Assembly: GCA_964016885.1 (NCBI GenBank)
Contig: OZ024740.1
Span: forward strand, 293,785,217 to 293,849,216
DNA from: Eledone cirrhosa
Taxonomy: Eukaryota > Mollusca > Cephalopoda > Octopoda > Eledonidae
Direction of reading: 5' to 3'
DNA: 64,000 bases
The translations under genes and the position numbers were made by a program. Position 1 is the stretch's first letter; each line of letters begins with the position of its first letter. The notes under the pieces were generated by a model. It searched no databases and had not been told where the DNA came from. It was given only the letters and a program-made list of their open reading frames with translations. Positions 11,683 to 64,000 of this stretch are shown one piece after another.

Positions 11683-13412
11683 ACATTTCAACATAAACAG
11701 TGTGTAGATAAGACATACACATTTTAACATAAATATTGTTTAGATATCACATATACATTTTAACATGAATACTGTGTAGATGAGTCATATACACATTTTA
11801 ACATGAACCCTGTATAGATGAAGCATACACATTTCAACATAAACAGTGTGTAGATAAGACACACACATCTCAACATAAACAGTGTGTAGATAAGACATAC
11901 ACATCTCAACATAGACAGTATGTAGATAAGACATACACATTTCAACATGGACAGTGTGTAGATAAGACACACACATCTCAACATAAACAGTGTGTAGATA
12001 AGACACACACATCTCAACATTAACAGTGTGTAGATAAGACACACACATCTCAACATAAACAGTATGTAGATAAGACATACACATTTCAACATAAACAGTG
12101 TGTAGAGAAGACACACACATCTCAACATAAACAGTGTGTAGATAAGACACACACATCTCAACATAAACAGTGTGTAGATAAGACATACACATCTCAACAT
12201 AAACAGTGTGTAGATAAGACATACACATTTCAACATGGACAGTGTGTAGATAAGACATACACATCTCAACATAAACAGTGTGTAGATAAGACATACACAT
12301 TTCAACATGGACAGTGTGTAGATAAGACATACAAATCTCAACATAAACAGTGTGTAGATAAGACATACACATCTCAACATAAACAGTGTGTAGATAAGAC
12401 ATACACATCTCAACATAAACAGTGTGTAGATAAGACATACACATCCCAACATAAACAGTGTATAGATAAGACATACACATCTCAACATAAACAGTGTGTA
12501 GATAAGACATACACATCTCAACATAAACAGTGTGTAGATAAGACACACACATCTCAACATAAACAGTGTGTAGATAAGACATACACATTTCAACATAAAC
12601 AGTGTGTAGAGAAGACACACACATCTCAACATAAACAGTGTGTAGATAAGACACACACATCTCAACATAAACAGTGTGTAGATAAGACATACACATCTCA
12701 ACATAAACAGTGTGTAGATAAGACACACACATCTCAACATAAACAGTGTGTAGATAAGACATACACATCTCAACATAAACAGTGTGTAGATAAGACATAC
12801 ACATCTCAACATAAACAGTGTGTAGATAAGACACACACATCTCAACATAAACAGTGTGTAGATAAGACATACACATCTCAACATAAACAGTGTGTAGATA
12901 AGACATACACATCTCAACATAAACAGTGTGTAGATAAGACACACACATCTCAACATAAACAGTGTGTAGATAAGACATACACATCTCAATATAAACAGTG
13001 TGTAGATAAGACACACACATCTCAATATAAACAGTGTGTAGATAAGACATACACATTTCAACATGGACAGTGTGTAGATAAGACATACACATCTCAACAT
13101 AGACAATGTGTAGATAAGACATACACATCTCAACATAAACAGTGTGTAGATAAGACATACACATTTCAACATAAACAGTGTGTAGATAAGACATACACAT
13201 CTCAACATAAACAGTGTGTAGATATGACATACACATTTCAACATGGACAGTGTGTAGATATGACATACATATCTCAACATAAACAGTGTGTAGATATGAC
13301 ATACATATCTCAACATAAACAGTGTGTAGATAAGACACACACATCTCAACATAAACAGTGTGTAGATAAGACATACACATCTCAATATAAACAGTGTGTA
13401 GATAAGACATAC
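11683..13412. repeat. 36-bp minisatellite, about 48 copies
   Basis: Head-to-tail units built on CAACATAAACAGTGTGTAGA followed by TAAGACATACACATCT. The period is 36 bp throughout, with frequent C/T variation at two sites (ACACAC/ATACAC; ATCTC/ATTTC). Units decay at the left edge (11683-11830). Because 36 is divisible by 3, long stop-free minus-strand frames exist (565 and 546 codons, repeating RCVCLIYTLFML). They are by-products of the period and not evidence of a protein. The array begins 134 bp after the P450 stop codon. Confidence 0.95.
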
Positions 13413-13545
13413 AGCAATCTTCCATATATTAATTATTAATTTTATGACAATCTCCAAATAATATTAAAAAAGGGGAAATATTAGTTCATTAAAATAGCAT
13501 TTCAACCCATCCCTGTGTTGAACCACCATAGTATAATGATAACAA

Positions 13546-62461
<48,916 letters not shown>

Positions 62462-62499
62462 CTGAAATGACAAGTAGTTAAATTAAGTAAAACATGTAA

Positions 62500-63002
62500 A
62501 AAAAAAGAAAATGTATGATATAATCAACTGTTCAGTTGTACACAATTTTTTTACTTTTTTCCTATTTAGAAATAATATAAATGCAATTTTATGCTAAAGA
62601 GAAATAAAGCATGCAGACTGAGAATTAAGGAGAACTGAAAGAATAAGAGATAGAGTGGGAGAGATAGAAAGTGAGATATAAAGGAAAGACAAAGAGTATA
62701 AGATAGAAGGGATGGATGAGTAGAAGGAAGTGGTGCTAATATTAAGAGAGAGAGGGAGAGAGAGAGAGAAGCTGTAATAGGCAAAGTAGTAAAATACATT
62801 GATTCAGCAATGTGATATGAGGAGAGAAATAGGAATAGTCACATACAGAAGAAAGAAGACAATGGAAACATGTAAAAGAAAGAAGAGGAGGAGATCTTTT
62901 ACTACACCCCGACATTCAATAAATTCTTGATACATTTGGAAAAAACATTTAACCAAAGATTTAATACAATATACATATATATTTGTATTGGTGCTCCGAC
63001 AA
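62500..63002. other. Unassigned intron DNA with GA-rich tract
   Basis: An A/G-rich stretch with (GA)n at 62744-62770 and around 62870-62895. No gene or transposon recognised. Confidence 0.5.
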
Positions 63003-63397
63003 TGATATACATATTGTATATTGAATAATGTACGGAATGTTTGTGAAAAATATTTGAATGCCTTTAGCTATAAATTTCTAAGGTTGTAATCATCATCAAC
63101 AGCCAACCTCAGCAAAAACAGGGGGAAGTAATCGATACGTTTCTCGCTTACTAGTGGTTATCGAAACTATATATCTCCCCATGTTTGCTAAGCTTTCAAG
63201 CTTACATTAGCCTCAGCAAAGACAGGGAGATATGTAGTTTCAATAATGACTAATAAGCGAGAAATACGTTGATTACTTGCTCCTGTTTTTGCTGAGGCTG
63301 AGTGTGTGATGGGGATCACAACCTTAGAAATTCATAGCGAAAGGCCTTCAAATATTTTTCATAAATATCCCATATATTATTCAATATACAGTATGTA
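63003..63397. mobile_element. Foldback MITE-like element
   Basis: Two inverted arms of about 185 bp with perhaps 80-85% match (shared TTTCTAAGGTTGT, CCTCAGCAAAAACAGG, TATTTCTCGCTTA-like and ACTACATATCTCCC blocks) around a short centre near 63190-63215. No coding sequence. Confidence 0.75.
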
Positions 63398-64000
63398 CAT
63401 TTATTTGTATATTTCATTTAATGTTTCGAGTAAAGGTTAAAGTATGCTTCACATAATAAAGATAAATTCAATATGACCGAGATTTAAATTCGTAAGAAAA
63501 ATGTGACCTTTAAATATTAGAAACAAAAATATTTGGTAATGATACTATCAAGTTAAAGTACATGCAGTTTCATCAAACTATCTGTTGCGTATGAACAATT
63601 TCATCTACATAATCAAACTACAGTTGTTGGATTTTTATATAATTACAATCTATATAATACTAAAACTCTGTGATTGCTTGCTTGCTTGCTTGCTTGTCTG
63701 TAGTGTAATACAGCCAAAGGGCGCATAATGGGAAAATACTTTGAAAGGAAGTTGACCCTGAAACGTGAATACAAAGGGAATAAAACAAGTTTCACATAAA
63801 TTGGTGCACGGGTTCCCGAGATACAGGGTTTTGCTAGGTACCTTCATAAATAGAGAGAGAGAGAAGACTAGAGAGAAAGAGATAGTGGTTGCGAGAGAGT
63901 AGATTGAAAGAGAGACATAGAGAGAGAGAAGGAAACTGAGAAGGAAAATGGAAGAGAGAGAGAGATGGTGATGTTGTTGAATGAAATTATAGCCGGTGAA
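63398..64000. other. Unassigned, with GA-rich end
   Basis: Contains TCTATATAATACTAAAACTC followed by (GCTT)n at 63649-63700, and (GA)n-rich sequence from 63850. The first could be a Helitron-type left end, but no other evidence supports that. Upstream CYP4 exons are not visible here. Confidence 0.4.

Noticed and set aside
11683..13412. CRISPR array
   Set aside because: Units are contiguous and nearly identical, without unique spacers, in an animal genome.
11760..13457. Two long minus-strand open frames (565 and 546 codons) with a 12-residue repeat
   Set aside because: They exist only because the 36-bp minisatellite period is divisible by three and two of three frames lack stops. They have no domain, no splice context and no sign of codon-level constraint.

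Overview
The window looks like a gene-poor, transposon-saturated piece of a coleoid cephalopod genome, most likely an octopus. Three things point that way: tRNA-derived SINEs of the octopus OK/OR type, many LINE and SINE tails ending in (GAT)n, and very abundant (TA)n and (CA)n microsatellites. The species call is inference; nothing in the sequence names the organism.

The only host gene I can support is a cytochrome P450 of family CYP4 on the minus strand. Ten consecutive exons can be read from 62461 down to the stop codon at 13546. All have GT-AG borders and matching codon phases, and together they give 1227 coding bases (408 residues and a stop). They carry every diagnostic P450 block: the C-helix W-x-x-x-R, the CYP4 signature EVDTFMFEGHDTT split exactly across an exon junction, the ExxR pair, PDRF, and the heme loop FSAGPRNCIG. 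Roughly the first 100 residues lie beyond base 64000. Introns run from 1.25 to 15.2 kb and consist largely of mobile elements.

Layout. 1-3000: a broken APE-type LINE joined to a perfect palindrome with 445-bp arms. 3000-5900: mostly featureless AT-rich DNA. 5900-11000: pieces of an RTE-like LINE, one of them internally inverted, and an inverted repeat with a hammerhead-ribozyme-like core. 11683-13412: a minisatellite of about 48 copies of 36 bp, starting 134 bp after the P450 stop. 13.5-23 kb: the last five P450 exons, SINEs and two more LINE relics. 23.5-38 kb (the 15-kb intron): two MITE-like inverted repeats, a near-full-length RTE-like LINE with a PHD-type zinc finger behind its reverse transcriptase, a broken mariner with intact ends, and a CR1-like LINE. 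38-51 kb: P450 exons 3-5 as numbered here, an IS630/mariner-type MITE, a hAT-type element with a perfect 8-bp target duplication, a pair of direct repeats flanking one P450 exon, and two restriction-like-endonuclease LINEs joined at a TAA tract. 51-64 kb: P450 exons 1-2 as numbered here, a Tc1 relic, long inverted repeats, and a Penelope-like GIY-YIG retroelement interrupted by a LINE and by SINEs.

How the parts relate. The LINEs probably supply the machinery for the SINEs, since both share the same 3' tail. The many inverted pairs inside P450 introns would fold into long double-stranded RNA in the pre-mRNA. I found no CRISPR array, operon, rRNA or intact tRNA gene.
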